From assembly GCF_020379485.1 (NCBI RefSeq), contig NC_063446.1, forward strand, positions 21,106,610 to 21,170,609: a stretch of 64,000 nt of DNA, written 5' to 3'. Shown here piece after piece: positions 23,613 to 35,248 of this stretch (positions within the stretch are counted from its first letter, which is position 1; each line of letters opens with the position of its first letter). The notes beneath the pieces were generated by a model. That model had not been told where the DNA came from and ran no database searches. It saw only the letters and a list, made by a program, of their open reading frames with translations. The stretch is from Brassica napus (lineage: Eukaryota; Streptophyta; Magnoliopsida; Brassicales; Brassicaceae). Position numbers and translations under genes: made by a program.

Positions 23613-24942
23613 GGATGTTTTACTTTTTTTTGATGAAAGGTGAAATTTATTAATCAAAGTAGAATGAATGGGCATTTACATCAGCTATGAAAGACTATGA
23701 AGGATAAAGCAAAATCTATACAATGCAAAAGAATGAATTTGTAAACCTCCTAGCCTATGCTGTTACTGCAAACCACCTTTGCATTATACCAGCCAACTTG
23801 TGGTTCACCCTATAACGCAGAGACGTGATCCTATTACGTATAGACTTGTCAATGATCTGATATACTTGGTCCACTGTCCGAAAACCTGTGTGATGTCTCC
23901 TCTCGTTCCGCTCCCTCCACAGGTGATAGATGCAGCTCTGAAACACCATCTTTAACAGAATTTTGTCCATATTGCAGAGAGAGTTAGTACTCACAAACTG
24001 CAAAGTGCACATCCAGTTGGGATCAGTCCTAGATCCAGTTAAACAATTTACCAGCTTATCCCATACTGTAAAAGAGTAGGGGCAAGCAAAGAAAATATGG
24101 TCTCGAGTCTCATCCCGCTCACCACACAGTACACACCCCTGCTGAAGTCCCCACACTCTCATTCTGTCGCCTGTGGATAGTCTATTTAGCACGGCCAGCC
24201 AAACAATAAATGAGAATCGCGGAACGCCTTGCGTGAACCAGACAGTTTTGCTCCAAAAAGCTGTGGCCTTTCTTGACCTGATCTGATCCCACGTTCGCCG
24301 CGATGAGAAACAGGGCCTGTATGTATCATCATCATGCTTCCAAAGGATTACATCATTTCCAGAACAATCATTCGGAACTGGCTCAGTTTGTATGCGATCA
24401 TAGAGAGCATGAAAATAACGGTTTCTAAGCCCTCTTATGTTCCATCGAGAGTGTAGAACAGCACCTTTAAGCCGAGCATTTCGCGCAATGCCAAGATGGC
24501 ATGTACCAACAGGACCTGTGATATCGATTAGCCTCCCCATTTGTAACCAATCATCAAACCAGAAGAAAGCAGTGTTACCATCCCTAGCCTCAAACCGGAT
24601 GAACTGATAAGCCAGCGGCCTCAACTTCAGAATCTTTCTCCACATCCAAGACCCCTTGTTGTCCTCCTTGATATCCCAAAAAGAGTTCTGTCTAAGCAAA
24701 TATTCTTGAATCCAAGAAACCCACAAGGAACGAGCCTGAGTAAACAACCTCCATATAAGATTCAGCGCAAAAACAGTAGACGAGTCCCGAAGCTTACGAA
24801 TACCAAGCCCTCCTTCTTCTTTCGGGTAGCAAAGATCCTCCCATGCCACCTTGGCCTTATGAGTCTGATTTGGAGATCCCGACCATAAGATCGCACTGCA
24901 CAAACTCTCAATCTCGTCCAAACACGCTTTAGGATGTTTTAC
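23613..24942 (-). mobile_element. 5'-truncated LINE with 11-bp target duplication
   Basis: The insertion is 23624-24931, flanked by the exact 11-base duplication GGATGTTTTAC at 23613-23623 and 24932-24942. On the minus strand it ends TTTCACCTTTCATC followed by a run of eight A, the normal 3' end of plant L1-type LINEs. The 5' part (endonuclease and most of the reverse transcriptase) is absent, as expected when target-primed reverse transcription stops early. Confidence 0.93.
23755..24930 (-). CDS. LINE reverse transcriptase C-terminal part with zf-RVT domain (partial)
   Basis: About 390 codons open from the truncated end to a stop at 23755. Early on it has KVAWEDLCYPKEEGGLGIR, the conserved segment after the reverse transcriptase core of plant L1 elements. 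Around residues 225-290 is the zinc-binding zf-RVT region with FIVWLAVLNRLSTGDRM, a C-X2-C (CVLC) and a later H-IFF-C pair. The frame has no stop or frameshift, so the insertion is fairly recent, but without endonuclease and catalytic core it cannot move itself. Confidence 0.9.
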   Translation of the reverse strand, partial: KACLDEIESLCSAILWSGSPNQTHKAKVAWEDLCYPKEEGGLGIRKLRDSSTVFALNLIWRLFTQARSLWVSWIQEYLLRQNSFWDIKEDNKGSWMWRKILKLRPLAYQFIRFEARDGNTAFFWFDDWLQMGRLIDITGPVGTCHLGIARNARLKGAVLHSRWNIRGLRNRYFHALYDRIQTEPVPNDCSGNDVILWKHDDDTYRPCFSSRRTWDQIRSRKATAFWSKTVWFTQGVPRFSFIVWLAVLNRLSTGDRMRVWGLQQGCVLCGERDETRDHIFFACPYSFTVWDKLVNCLTGSRTDPNWMCTLQFVSTNSLCNMDKILLKMVFQSCIYHLWRERNERRHHTGFRTVDQVYQIIDKSIRNRITSLRYRVNHKLAGIMQRWFAVTA

Positions 24943-25224
24943 ATTTTTATTTGTACTATTTCTCGTTCACTGTTATTGTTCATTCACTTCAAATCATATA
25001 TTCTTGACGCATTCCTTGTTCATGAAGATTATGTTTGGTTTTTCGATATGGATATTATTAAAGAAAACACTTTTGATACTGATTTATAATTTTTTTTTTA
25101 AAAAAAACACTTTTTGAAATTTTATTTTGAAGATTTTATTTTATTTTGTGTTCTTGGAAGGAAAAAATATTGTATCTTAATATTTTATATTATTTTTGGT
25201 TAATTTGTTTGTAAAATTTCCAAA

Positions 25225-25269
<45 letters not shown>

Positions 25270-26100
25270 ATTTAATTTTAATGATTTATTTAATAGTTTA
25301 CCTTATTTGATGTTGAATTCCATTTTGTATTATCAATTTTGGAAATTTAACATTTTAAAAATAGTAAACTATAATTATGATTTTTCATATTTTGATTGTT
25401 CAAGCTAAGTTTTGTCATAAAAATAGCATTTAATAAGAAAAATGACCAAAATAGTAGAAATCAATATCAAATAAGATAATTCAAAAAATTAAAGCCTCTA
25501 ATTTTATTTAGTAGTTTACCTTATTTGATGTTGAATTCGATTTTGTATCATCAGTTTTGGAAAATTTAACATTTTAAAAACAGTAAACTATAATTATGAT
25601 TTTTCATATTTTGAAAGTCTTGTATTAATATTAAATATTATTTTGTATTTTATTTAAATGTTACATTTCAAGAATATTATATATTTCTTATATTGATAAC
25701 CATGAGTTAAATTAATTTAATTATAATTGGTTGAAAGCTTTTATTTTTAATATTAATTCTTATTTTGTATTTTATTTTAATGTTACATTTCGAGAAATAT
25801 TATATATTAAGTAAATTTATTTATAATGTTTTACCTTTGTTAACTTATCTTGTTTGATATTGGTTTCTATTTTATTTTAAATAATTTTATGAAATATTTT
25901 AAATCCTAATCAAAATATAATGAATTGTTTCTCACTGATTTATAGTCTTACCTTATATATAATGTATGTTATTTATGAATATTTTCAATAGCATATAGCC
26001 TAAATTTTTAAAATCATGAGTTAAATTTATAGTTATAATTGTTTGAATTATTGCATTTTAAAATTAATTATTATTTTTACTTAATTTGTGTTAAATTTCG

Positions 26101-26137
<37 letters not shown>

Positions 26138-26659
26138 TTTACTTTTCTTAGTTTTCCTTATTCGATATTGATTTCTTTTTATTATGAAATAAACAGTTTT
26201 TGGAAACATCGACATATTTAAAAATAACAAACTAAAATATTTATTTGTCATAATACGATTGGTCATTTTATATCCTCAACTTTTATACAGTATATAGATT
26301 TTAATATTAATTCTTATTTTATATTTTATTTTAATGTTACATTTCGAGAAATATTTTATATTAAGTAAATTTATTTATAATGTTTTACTTTTGTTAACTT
26401 ACCTTATTTGTTATTGGTTTCTATTTTATTTTAAATAATTTTATGGAACATTTTAAATCCTAATCAAAATATAATGAATTGTTTCTCACTGATTTATAGT
26501 CTTAGTTTATATATAATGTATGTTATTTATGAATATTATGAATAGAATATAGCCTAAATTTTGAAAATCATGAGTTAAATTTATAGTTATCATTGTTTGA
26601 ACTATTTCATTTTAAAATTAATTATTATTTTTTATCTAATTTATGTTAAATTTTGAAAT

Positions 26660-26690
<31 letters not shown>

Positions 26691-28746
26691 TAAGTTAATA
26701 TATGTATAATTTTTTACTTTTGTTAGTTTGCTTTATTCGATATTAATTTTTTTTTTATGAAATAAACAGTTTCTTGGAAACATTGACATATTTAAAAATA
26801 ACAAATTAAAATGCTTATTTGTCATAATACGATTGGTCATTTTAATATGGACGATGTCGATGGTTTATAGCCTCAAATTTTATATAGTATAGATTTAATG
26901 TCATATTGAATAGATTTATTTTTAATGATGATGTATAATTTACAACCGTTTTCTGAAAAGTTTACCAAAAATATAAATAAGAATTAAATGTAATATCTAT
27001 GTCACATTAGTTATAAGCTATGTTATCAATTATATTATATTATGTATGTCATATTTATTTAGTGAAATAATTGTAAAGAATAAATGTGTAAAAATCACTT
27101 TGCAAATAATATCCGAGGGAATGACTAAATGGTCAACTTCGTATCGTTATTAGCCTTCTCACCTATCATGATCAAAGAAAAATTGTTATCTTATGTTCCT
27201 CAATTATCTAGTTTCATTATATGAAGTTTTCTATTTTATTTTATATTTTTTAGTTTTCCCATTATTTTAGACTACAATAATCTTTTTTCCCACATTCCAT
27301 TATAAGTAGTTTCTGTCTTAGTTTAATTTTTAAAAATAGTGAAAAAATAAATTTTACATTTATTAATATTTGACCTAAATAGAATAATTATATATTTAAC
27401 TCAGTGATGTGTATTTTAATTGTAGGTTAAAATTAGTTTTTAATTATTATAATTTGAACATATTGTATGAAGTCTTCCCTTTATGTCCATCATGAAGATT
27501 TGTTTCTCCAATTTCATAAAATATAATGCTATTTCAGTGTTACATTAGAATTAGTATCTCTTTATGATATTTTAATATTTTACGAGGAAAAGTCATTAAT
27601 TCAAAAAAGAAGAAGAAAAGTCATTGTTAAATGAGAGGTATATGAATTTAAATTAAAAATGAAGTTTTTAATGGTTTAACATGTGAGGTGTATGATTTTT
27701 TAAATGGCCAATCATTACAAATTCATATACCACATTAGCTATCAAGATCAAAACAAAGTAAGATTTATTTTCTGAAGTCTTTCTTTTATGTTGAATATCT
27801 TCAATTATTTTCCTAAGTTTCATACAAAAATAACTGTTTTTCACATTTCGTTATAAGTATTTTTTTCTTAAGTTATATTTTTGAAATATTAAAGTATTAA
27901 AATACTTTTATATGTATTAATGCATGTAAGCCATCTGATAGTTATATAAATTCTCTTACGTTGAAAATTATTAAATTGAAACTTACACAAGGAACATTTT
28001 TAGCATTGCACAGTAAGTAGTATTTGCTTAAGTGTTTTACAATTTCAGTCTTTATATAAACTACCCATATATAAACAATTTCAGTCAAAATAATCATTTT
28101 ATACAAGTATTTATATAAACTAACCATAATAACATGTTCAAGTAAATGGTATACAATGTAAGATAATATAAGTTTAAGTTTGTTTATAAATGTATTAAGA
28201 TATTTTTTAGTTTATGACAAATTTACTATTTTCTTTGTTGTATGAATAGTCTCTGCTCTATGTGTTTTTCTAATATATTAGAAGGATGATTTTTCTTTAA
28301 TATGATGTATATGCAGTTATAAATAAAGACTTTTGATCTAATCTATGAAGTCTTTTATTTAAGTTCATTAGCTTAGATTATCAATCGTCATCTATTCATA
28401 CGTCAGCGCACATACCATAATCAAAAATAAAGTCATTGTCTCATGTCCAGCTACTGTTGGAGTATTTATTTTACAATATATTTATTTTATGCTGAATATT
28501 ATTAAAAATTACTTAATTTCAGACAAAATAATATTTATGTGATACATGATATAATAATATCATTAAAATACTTTTATTAATTTTTGACCAAATCAATTAT
28601 TTCTTTTCTACATTAAAAAATTCTCTCTCAGTGGTCCTTAATATTATTGCCAAAAGAATGATGAATTATGGGAATGATGCATACGATAGTATAATAAAAT
28701 ATTTATTAATTCAATCTCTGTAGCTTATTCTTTAACTTTATAGGTT
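24943..28746. repeat. AT-rich repeat DNA with large tandem duplications
   Basis: No gene is seen. A block of about 554 bases is tandemly duplicated: copy 1 from about 25747, copy 2 from about 26301, each with TTAATATTAATTCTTATTTT at the start and a (TA)n tract inside (about 26105 and 26662). A smaller duplication of about 120 bases lies at about 25285 and 25503 (TAGTTTACCTTATTTGATGT). A long (TA)n occurs at about 25228-25267. From 27100 on, a phrase like CTCACCTATCATGATCAAAG recurs (about 27160, 27740, 28415), often with GAAGTCTTTCTTTTATGTTG, and continues after the LTR element at about 35275 and 35390. Confidence 0.6.
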
Positions 28747-28751
28747 AAATG

Positions 28752-30603
28752 TGATATCTCATGATTTTTATAAGTTTTAGATTCATATTTTAGCTTATTA
28801 TGATCATTTTAGGTTGCATTTAGGTCTTTGTGTTGTATTTGCATACTCATTTGCATATCATAGGGGTTGGAATGCTTATTTGGAAGTTTGGGGCGAAATT
28901 CAAGGGTTATACTGCAAAGTTTGGAAGTTTTGGGTCCACTGTGATGTTAACAAGAATCCAGGGACCAAGGTTGCAAATTCGTAATATTCGCTTGGGCTAA
29001 ATCGCGCATTGGAAACTTTGGGTTTGATTCGCAAGGGCATTTTTGCACATTCCAAAGGCTGGGTCCGTTTTGTAAAGAATCAAAAGGACAGGGACTGGTT
29101 TTGAAAATAATGAAGAAGTCTCCATTGGAGGAGATCGAGAGTTTGGTTTCAACGCGAACGACGGCGAGGCTGATTCCAACCACGGCAAAGCTCGACGACG
29201 ATGGGACTCGAGCACCTGAGAGCACGACCTGGAGGAGGATAGCTCGAGAAATGGAGAGGTCGTGGACATGAGACCTCACGTCGATGGCATCCGGTCGCGG
29301 TGAGGGATGATCCCGACGACGAGAATGAGCACGGCCACGGGAGATAGAGAGGCCGTGAGCCAGTGACGATGAAGGAGACGACGGCTGAAGCTGGAGACGA
29401 GGAAGCTCGGGTCTCGAGACAAAGAAGAGCGAATCGGAGCTCAAGCTCGAAGAAGTTCACAGCGACTTGGCAAAACGAGTTAGTGAGGTCGCCGCATCAT
29501 GAGCGTGTGCTGGAGCGAGTGATTGAAGCGACGTGATGAACTCGCTCGGCAAATTCCACATCGAAGATCAATCACCAGAGCGACTTGGTGGAGCGAGGTG
29601 CAAACGTCGCTGTGGAGAAGAAGGGAAATGATTGACCGGTTTATTCCGGTTTGACCCGGTTTAATTCACTAAACCAGCTCGAGTTTGGCATCTCTTATAT
29701 ATAGTTTTAAACCTAAAAACCTAATCTCATCTCATTTTTCTCTCAAGAACTTGCCTCCCTTTGTAAAAAAAAAGCTTGAATCTTTACATCATAATCTAAG
29801 GAAGTTTTTAATTCTATATCTTGTTTCTCCTTCTCATAAACATGGTGAGCCTTGAATCCATCATGGGTTTGAGGTTTCTCATGGAGATTAGAGAGTAGAC
29901 ACTCCTTGGATTCATGGTTAAGGTAGATTAGGGTGATTAAGTGTAGATTTAGGGTGTTTTATTGTAGATCCTTGTATGAACTTGCTTGTTGAGTATTTTT
30001 AATGCTTGTTTAGTCTTGATCACTCTAAACCTGATTTCTAAACACTTCTCATCAGACATGATTAGATGAAGTGTTTGAATCAACTCAACTAAGCTCTAGT
30101 GAGATTAGCCAAGGACACTTGATGTTAAAATTGCTAGATAGTTATTAAACTTGAACTTAAAGATTGCTTGATTGAATTAAGCCAAAGACATTTGATGTTT
30201 AATGATTTCTAAGCAAATGGACATTTACCTAGACATAGGACTTGTCTAGAATTGTGTTTAGACTTAAGAGATTACTTTGATTGAAAGTTGCCACCTTTAG
30301 ATTGAACCTTGATCACCTTATATCAATTATCCTTACCATGGATCCATCCTTAGTATTTGATTGAATTCTTGCACTTATTTCTTGATTGGATTTGAGATCA
30401 CCTTGTTTATATTTCTAGGATATTAGTTTGTTACAAATCATCTATCTTCTTGTTTGCTTAGATTAGGAAGGTTTGTGTATTCTTGGTGTTATAAGTCTCT
30501 AGTTCTCTGTGGATTCGATCCTAAAATGCTACAATGACATACCATTCGATTGTGGTATTGTTGGCACATTAGGTTAATTGGTGTGTGCTTAAACGCGTAA
30601 TCA
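28752..30603 (+). repeat. 5' LTR of the young element
   Basis: Starts TGATATCTCATG and ends GCGTAATCA. A TATA box (TCTTATATATAG) lies at about 29692-29703, so U3 is about 950 bases. The part at 29100-29640 is markedly GC-richer than the surroundings and contains minus-strand open frames (28947-29444) present in both LTRs; these may be only a consequence of base composition. Confidence 0.95.
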
Positions 30604-30622
30604 ATTTGGCGCCGTTGCCGGG
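30604..30622 (+). other. Primer-binding site, tRNA-Asp
   Basis: ATTTGGCGCCGTTGCCGGGG begins directly after the LTR and is complementary to the 3' end of plant tRNA-Asp, the primer used by Athila-type elements. Confidence 0.9.
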
Positions 30623-30744
30623 GAACTAAGTAGATTTGTCATTAAGATTTCAAACTTTCTTGAGATTAAGCTTTATTTTCTTATGCTTTGTTTTGCTTTT
30701 GTATAGCTACTAACTTCTTCTCCTAGCTTTTGTTATTTGTAGAG

Positions 30745-31698
30745 ATGGCTTCAAGCTACTCTGAGAAGCCACAAGAAGAAGAAGAGACATTTGAAGATCG
30801 CGTTGAAAATCAGCCATATGTGAAGCCACCACCCTTTGATATACGCATACTCACACCAGATCAAAGAGTGGAGTTACATCGGCTTCAGAGAACGAAAGAG
30901 TATTGGGGTAAGCCAATAAGACACCTAGCACAAATGGTCCGGATAAACCTTATTAGGGATAGAGCAGAGTTTGAAGGAAGAGATGTTAACCAGTATGAGT
31001 TTGATGCTGCTTGTGCCCTTGATGAGGTAATGTATTGGGTTCCACCACCCCAGCTGGAAGGTATAAGCATTTCCACTTTAGAACTTAAACTTGAGGAAAT
31101 TTGCTTGCCTTGTGGTGAGGATAACGCCCCTGACCTTAATTCTCTTGTGCTCATAAATGAATGTCTTGATCTGATATGTGAAACTAGGAAACTAGATGAA
31201 TTGAGAGTAGAAAAGCTTGTTAGAGATCATATTGAAGTTTGTTTTGACAAGAGCTATCTATGTGCTTCATTTGATCTTGAATCTGAGTTTTTCATTCTTA
31301 ATGAACATAGACCTCTTCTTGAACTTGCTGATTTAGGGGATGAACTTGATGTGGATAAGCTCTTGCTTGAGATAGAAAACCCCTATGCTGAAAACTATCA
31401 TGAGAATGTGAACGTTGTGAATTATTTGATTGATGGAGATAGAGTTGACTACTTTGTTAAAACCTCGTTTGAACCTGTAGTTGATTTTGTGTTTCCACCT
31501 ATTGCTTTTGATTCTCATGATCATCTGAACCTCAAGAAGCATTTCATAACTCATATCATATCTTTAGTGAAGCTCTTTGAGGAAAAATCTGTCTATTTTC
31601 TATTGACAGTAGTGTGTTTCTTTGCACACTTGGTTTCTTGTTCTTGTAGGAGAAAGACCAAAGGTGCATTGGCTCAGCCTTTTGATACTTATGATTAG
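30745..31698 (+). CDS. Unknown retroelement ORF with C-terminal membrane segment, 317 aa
   Basis: The ATG at 30745 (AGAGATGGC context) gives MASSYSEKPQEEEETFEDRV. The protein is strongly acidic, with repeated Leu/Glu/Asp stretches (DLGDELDVDKLLLEIENPY). Near the C-terminus, about residues 275-300, is a hydrophobic stretch, SVYFLLTVVCFFAHLVSC, followed by a Cys and basic residues (CSCRRKTKG), which looks like a single membrane anchor. I see no gag zinc knuckle, capsid motif or enzyme motif. It is the only long frame between primer site and polypurine tract and is intact in a very young copy. Candidates are an env-like ORF moved forward or a diverged gag replacement; both are guesses. Confidence 0.7.
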   Translation: MASSYSEKPQEEEETFEDRVENQPYVKPPPFDIRILTPDQRVELHRLQRTKEYWGKPIRHLAQMVRINLIRDRAEFEGRDVNQYEFDAACALDEVMYWVPPPQLEGISISTLELKLEEICLPCGEDNAPDLNSLVLINECLDLICETRKLDELRVEKLVRDHIEVCFDKSYLCASFDLESEFFILNEHRPLLELADLGDELDVDKLLLEIENPYAENYHENVNVVNYLIDGDRVDYFVKTSFEPVVDFVFPPIAFDSHDHLNLKKHFITHIISLVKLFEEKSVYFLLTVVCFFAHLVSCSCRRKTKGALAQPFDTYD

Positions 31699-32112
31699 CA
31701 GGCACACAAAGTCAAGCTAGAGACTTAAAACAAGCTCACTTGGGAGGAAGTCCCATGTCTATCCCTATATATATATTATTGTTTTACTTGTGTGGTTTTT
31801 CTTTTGTGTGTTTAATAAGTGTGTTTAAAATTTTTAGGTGATTCTCCTCTTAATCAAAGAGAAAGATGGCCATCCAGCAAAGCTACAAGTGTTAAAATTA
31901 TTCAACTCCATCTAGCAACTCCAAGCTAAGTGTCTCTACAACCATTGTAAATACATAGTCTTCTTGTTTGTTTCCTCTAGACCTCTTCTTTCACCTTGCT
32001 CTCACACAAGAGACTGTGTGAAGTAAGTGTGGGGGGAGAGTCTACTTATCTCACATGTTTTCTGTTTTGTTTACTTGTCATAAGCATTGCATATCCATTT
32101 GCATAGAAAATC

Positions 32113-32152
<40 letters not shown>

Positions 32153-33379
32153 ATTTGCATCTTTAGGTTTGAGTCTAGATCATATAGAATGCATAAGTAA
32201 ATTTCCTATGTAGGACTCATGCAATGAACTCATTGTTGATATCCTTTTGAATCATAATAAGTAGCTTGAGCTTCTTCTGAATTTCTTGTAGACTTCGAAC
32301 CTTGAAAACTCCTCTTAAGACTCATTGAATCTTACTCTTTGAAACCAACTCCGATCTTAATTGACTAAAATGAACTTAATGCTTCTTGCTTATGGTCTCT
32401 TGAGTACTAAATCATGGCTTTACACACACTTGAGCTTGTATAAACCATTTTACCAATCTTTTTGACAACTCAAGTGGTAGTCCATACCCTAAACCCTTCC
32501 CTTCTTTCAAACCATCATTAATTGTTGAGTGAAGTCTTTTTGTGAAAGCTTGTCATGTGCAAAATCTTGAGAGTATTAGGAGCGACATTGATTTGTTCTC
32601 ATCTCTTGCTAGCATTAGGACCTCTTTTGGGCTAGAATCTAGGATGGTGGTTGGAATGATGTGCTTTAATTATTTTGATCTTGAGGATTGAATTGGGAAA
32701 GATTATGTAAAGGAAATGAATCAAAAAAAAAAAAAAAAAAAAAAAAAGAGTGTGTCTAAAAATATATATATATATATATATATATATAGCTCAGATTGTG
32801 TCAATGAAAACCCCAAAAAGAAAAAAAAAAGTGTTCATTGGGTAAGAGATGAAAATGGGTGTACATTTGGGATTTGAGATGAAGAAAAGAAAGGGTAGAA
32901 CTTAAAAATTGTCTAGGAAAAGGGTACAATGATGAGAACCGATTTATGTATGCATTAATTGCTCCTTTTCTTAGATAAATTTTGCATAATGATCAAACAC
33001 CTATTCTTGAGTGTAAGTCACCATAGCAAAATGTATTTGGACCCTTCTCATTCTTCACATTAAGCCATTTTTCTCACCAAACCAAATGATTTGGACCAAT
33101 TGGCAATTTGCGAGAATTCACTTATGATATTTCTTATTGAATGTGAGAGTTGGTTGATTTGAGGATTCATGATAATGAGTTAAAATATCAAAGGAATTGA
33201 TAGGCCGAGAGAAGTTAGAGCTAATAAAAACAAATTGTTCTTGCTATTTGGTATGATTTTGTAAGGATATCACAACGATGGCATTGAAGAGTTTCTTAAG
33301 GTCATGAATTTCCATTTGTGTATTGAAACATCACTTCCCATGTTCTTGAAAGTTTACTTGAGGACAAGTAAAGGACTAG
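31699..33379 (+). other. Non-coding interior of the young element
   Basis: No coding frame is seen. It contains a GTGTGGGGGGAGAG purine run at about 32028-32041 resembling a second polypurine tract, a poly(A) run of more than 30 at about 32115-32151, another at about 32725-32747, and an (AT)n tract at about 32763-32788. Confidence 0.6.
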
Positions 33380-33390
33380 TGTGGGGGAGT
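33380..33390 (+). other. Polypurine tract of the young element
   Basis: TGTGGGGGAGT sits immediately before the 3' LTR, preceded by TTGAGGACAAGTAAAGGAC, a context common in Athila-type elements. Confidence 0.85.
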
Positions 33391-35243
33391 TGATATCTCA
33401 TGATTTTTATAAGTTTTAGATTCATATTTTAGCTTATTATGATCATTTTAGGTTGCATTTAGGTCTTTGTGTTGTATTTGCATACTCATTTGCATATCAT
33501 AGGGGTTGGAATGCTTATTTGGAAGTTTGGGGCGAAATTCAAGGGTTATACTGCAAAGTTTGGAAGTTTTGGGTCCACTGTGATGTTAACAAGAATCCAG
33601 GGACCAAGGTTGCAAATTCGAAATATTCGCTTGGGCTAAATCGCGCATTGGAAACTTTGGGTTTGATTCGCAAGGGCATTTTTGCACATTCCAAAGGCTG
33701 GGTCCGTTTTGTAAAGAATCAAAAGGACAGGGACTGGTTTTGAAAATAATGAAGAAGTCTCCATTGGAGGAGATCGAGAGTTTGGTTTCAACGCGAACGA
33801 CGGCGAGGCTGATTCCAACCACGGCAAAGCTCGACGACGATGGGACTCGAGCACCTGAGAGCACGACCTGGAGGAGGATAGCTCGAGAAATGGAGAGGTC
33901 GTGGACATGAGACCTCACGTCGATGGCATCCGGTCGCGGTGAGGGATGATCCCGACGACGAGAATGAGCAGGGCCACGGGAGATAGAGAGGCCGTGAGCC
34001 AGTGACGATGAAGGAGACGACGGCTGAAGCTGGAGACGAGGAAGCTCGGGTCTCGAGACAAAGAAGAGCGAATCGGAGCTCAAGCTCGAAGAAGTTCACA
34101 GCGACTTGGCAAAACGAGTTAGTGAGGTCGCCGCATCATGAGCGTGTGCTGGAGCGAGTGATTGAAGCGACGTGATGAACTCGCTCGGCAAATTCCACAT
34201 CGAAGATCAATCACCAGAGCGACTTGGTGGAGCGAGGTGCAAACGTCGCTGTGGAGAAGAAGGGAAATGATTGACCGGTTTATTCCGGTTTGACCCGGTT
34301 TAATTCACTAAACCAGCTCGAGTTTGGCATCTCTTATATATAGTTTTAAACCTAAAAACCTAATCTCATCTCATTTTTCTCTCAAGAACTTGCCTCCCTT
34401 TGTAAAAAAAAAAGCTTGAATCTTTACATCATAATCTAAGGAAGTTTTTAATTCTATATCTTGTTTCTCCTTCTCATAAACATGGTGAGCCTTGAATCCA
34501 TCATGGGTTTGAGGTTTCTCATGGAGATTAGAGAGTAGACACTCCTTGGATTCATGGTTAAGGTAGATTAGGGTGATTAAGTGTAGATTTAGGGTGTTTT
34601 ATTGTAGATCCTTGTATGAACTTGCTTGTTGAGTATTTTTAATGCTTGTTTAGTCTTGATCACTCTAAACCTGATTTCTAAACACTTCTCATCAGACATG
34701 ATTAGATGAAGTGTTTGAATCAACTCAACTAAGCTCTAGTGAGATTAGCCAAGGACACTTGATGTTAAAATTGCTAGATAGTTATTAAACTTGAACTTAA
34801 AGATTGCTTGATTGAATTAAGCCAAAGACATTTGATGTTTAATGATTTCTAAGCAAATGGACATTTACCTAGACATAGGACTTGTCTAGAATTGTGTTTA
34901 GACTTAAGAGATTACTTTGATTGAAAGTTGCCACCTTTAGATTGAACCTTGATCACCTTATATCAATTATCCTTACCATGGATCCATCCTTAGTATTTGA
35001 TTGAATTCTTGCACTTATTTCTTGATTGGATTTGAGATCACCTTGTTTATATTTCTAGGATATTAGTTTGTTACAAATCATCTATCTTCTTGTTTGCTTA
35101 GATTAGGAAGGTTTGTGTATTCTTGGTGTTATAAGTCTCTAGTTCTCTGTGGATTCGATCCTAAAATGCTACAATGACATACCATTCGATTGTGGTATTG
35201 TTGGCACATTAGGTTAATTGGTGTGTGCTTAAACGCGTAATCA
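33391..35243 (+). repeat. 3' LTR of the young element
   Basis: Near-identical to 28752-30603. It ends TCA followed directly by the AAATG target duplication. Confidence 0.95.
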
Positions 35244-35248
35244 AAATG

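Larger units (their letters stand above)
28747..35248 (+). mobile_element. Young complete LTR retrotransposon with a single unknown ORF (Athila-like, non-autonomous)
   Basis: The element is 28752-35243, flanked by exact 5-base duplications AAATG (28747-28751 and 35244-35248). LTRs (28752-30603 and 33391-35243) are about 1852 bases. I found only two substitutions (near 28982 and near 29328) and one A-run length change between them, so insertion is very recent. It has a perfect tRNA-Asp-type primer site and a TGTGGGGGAG polypurine tract, both as in Athila elements. The 2.8 kb interior codes one protein of unknown function and no gag, protease, reverse transcriptase or integrase that I can recognise. 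It must use enzymes from another element. Confidence 0.95.

Noticed and set aside
28947..29444. Minus-strand 165-codon frame in the LTRs as a real gene
   Set aside because: Composition-driven Ser/Pro/Arg-rich frame in a GC-rich stretch with two other overlapping frames; no domain. Kept only as a finding.
32029..32041. Second polypurine tract as a real priming site in the young element
   Set aside because: Not adjacent to an LTR; listed only as a purine run.
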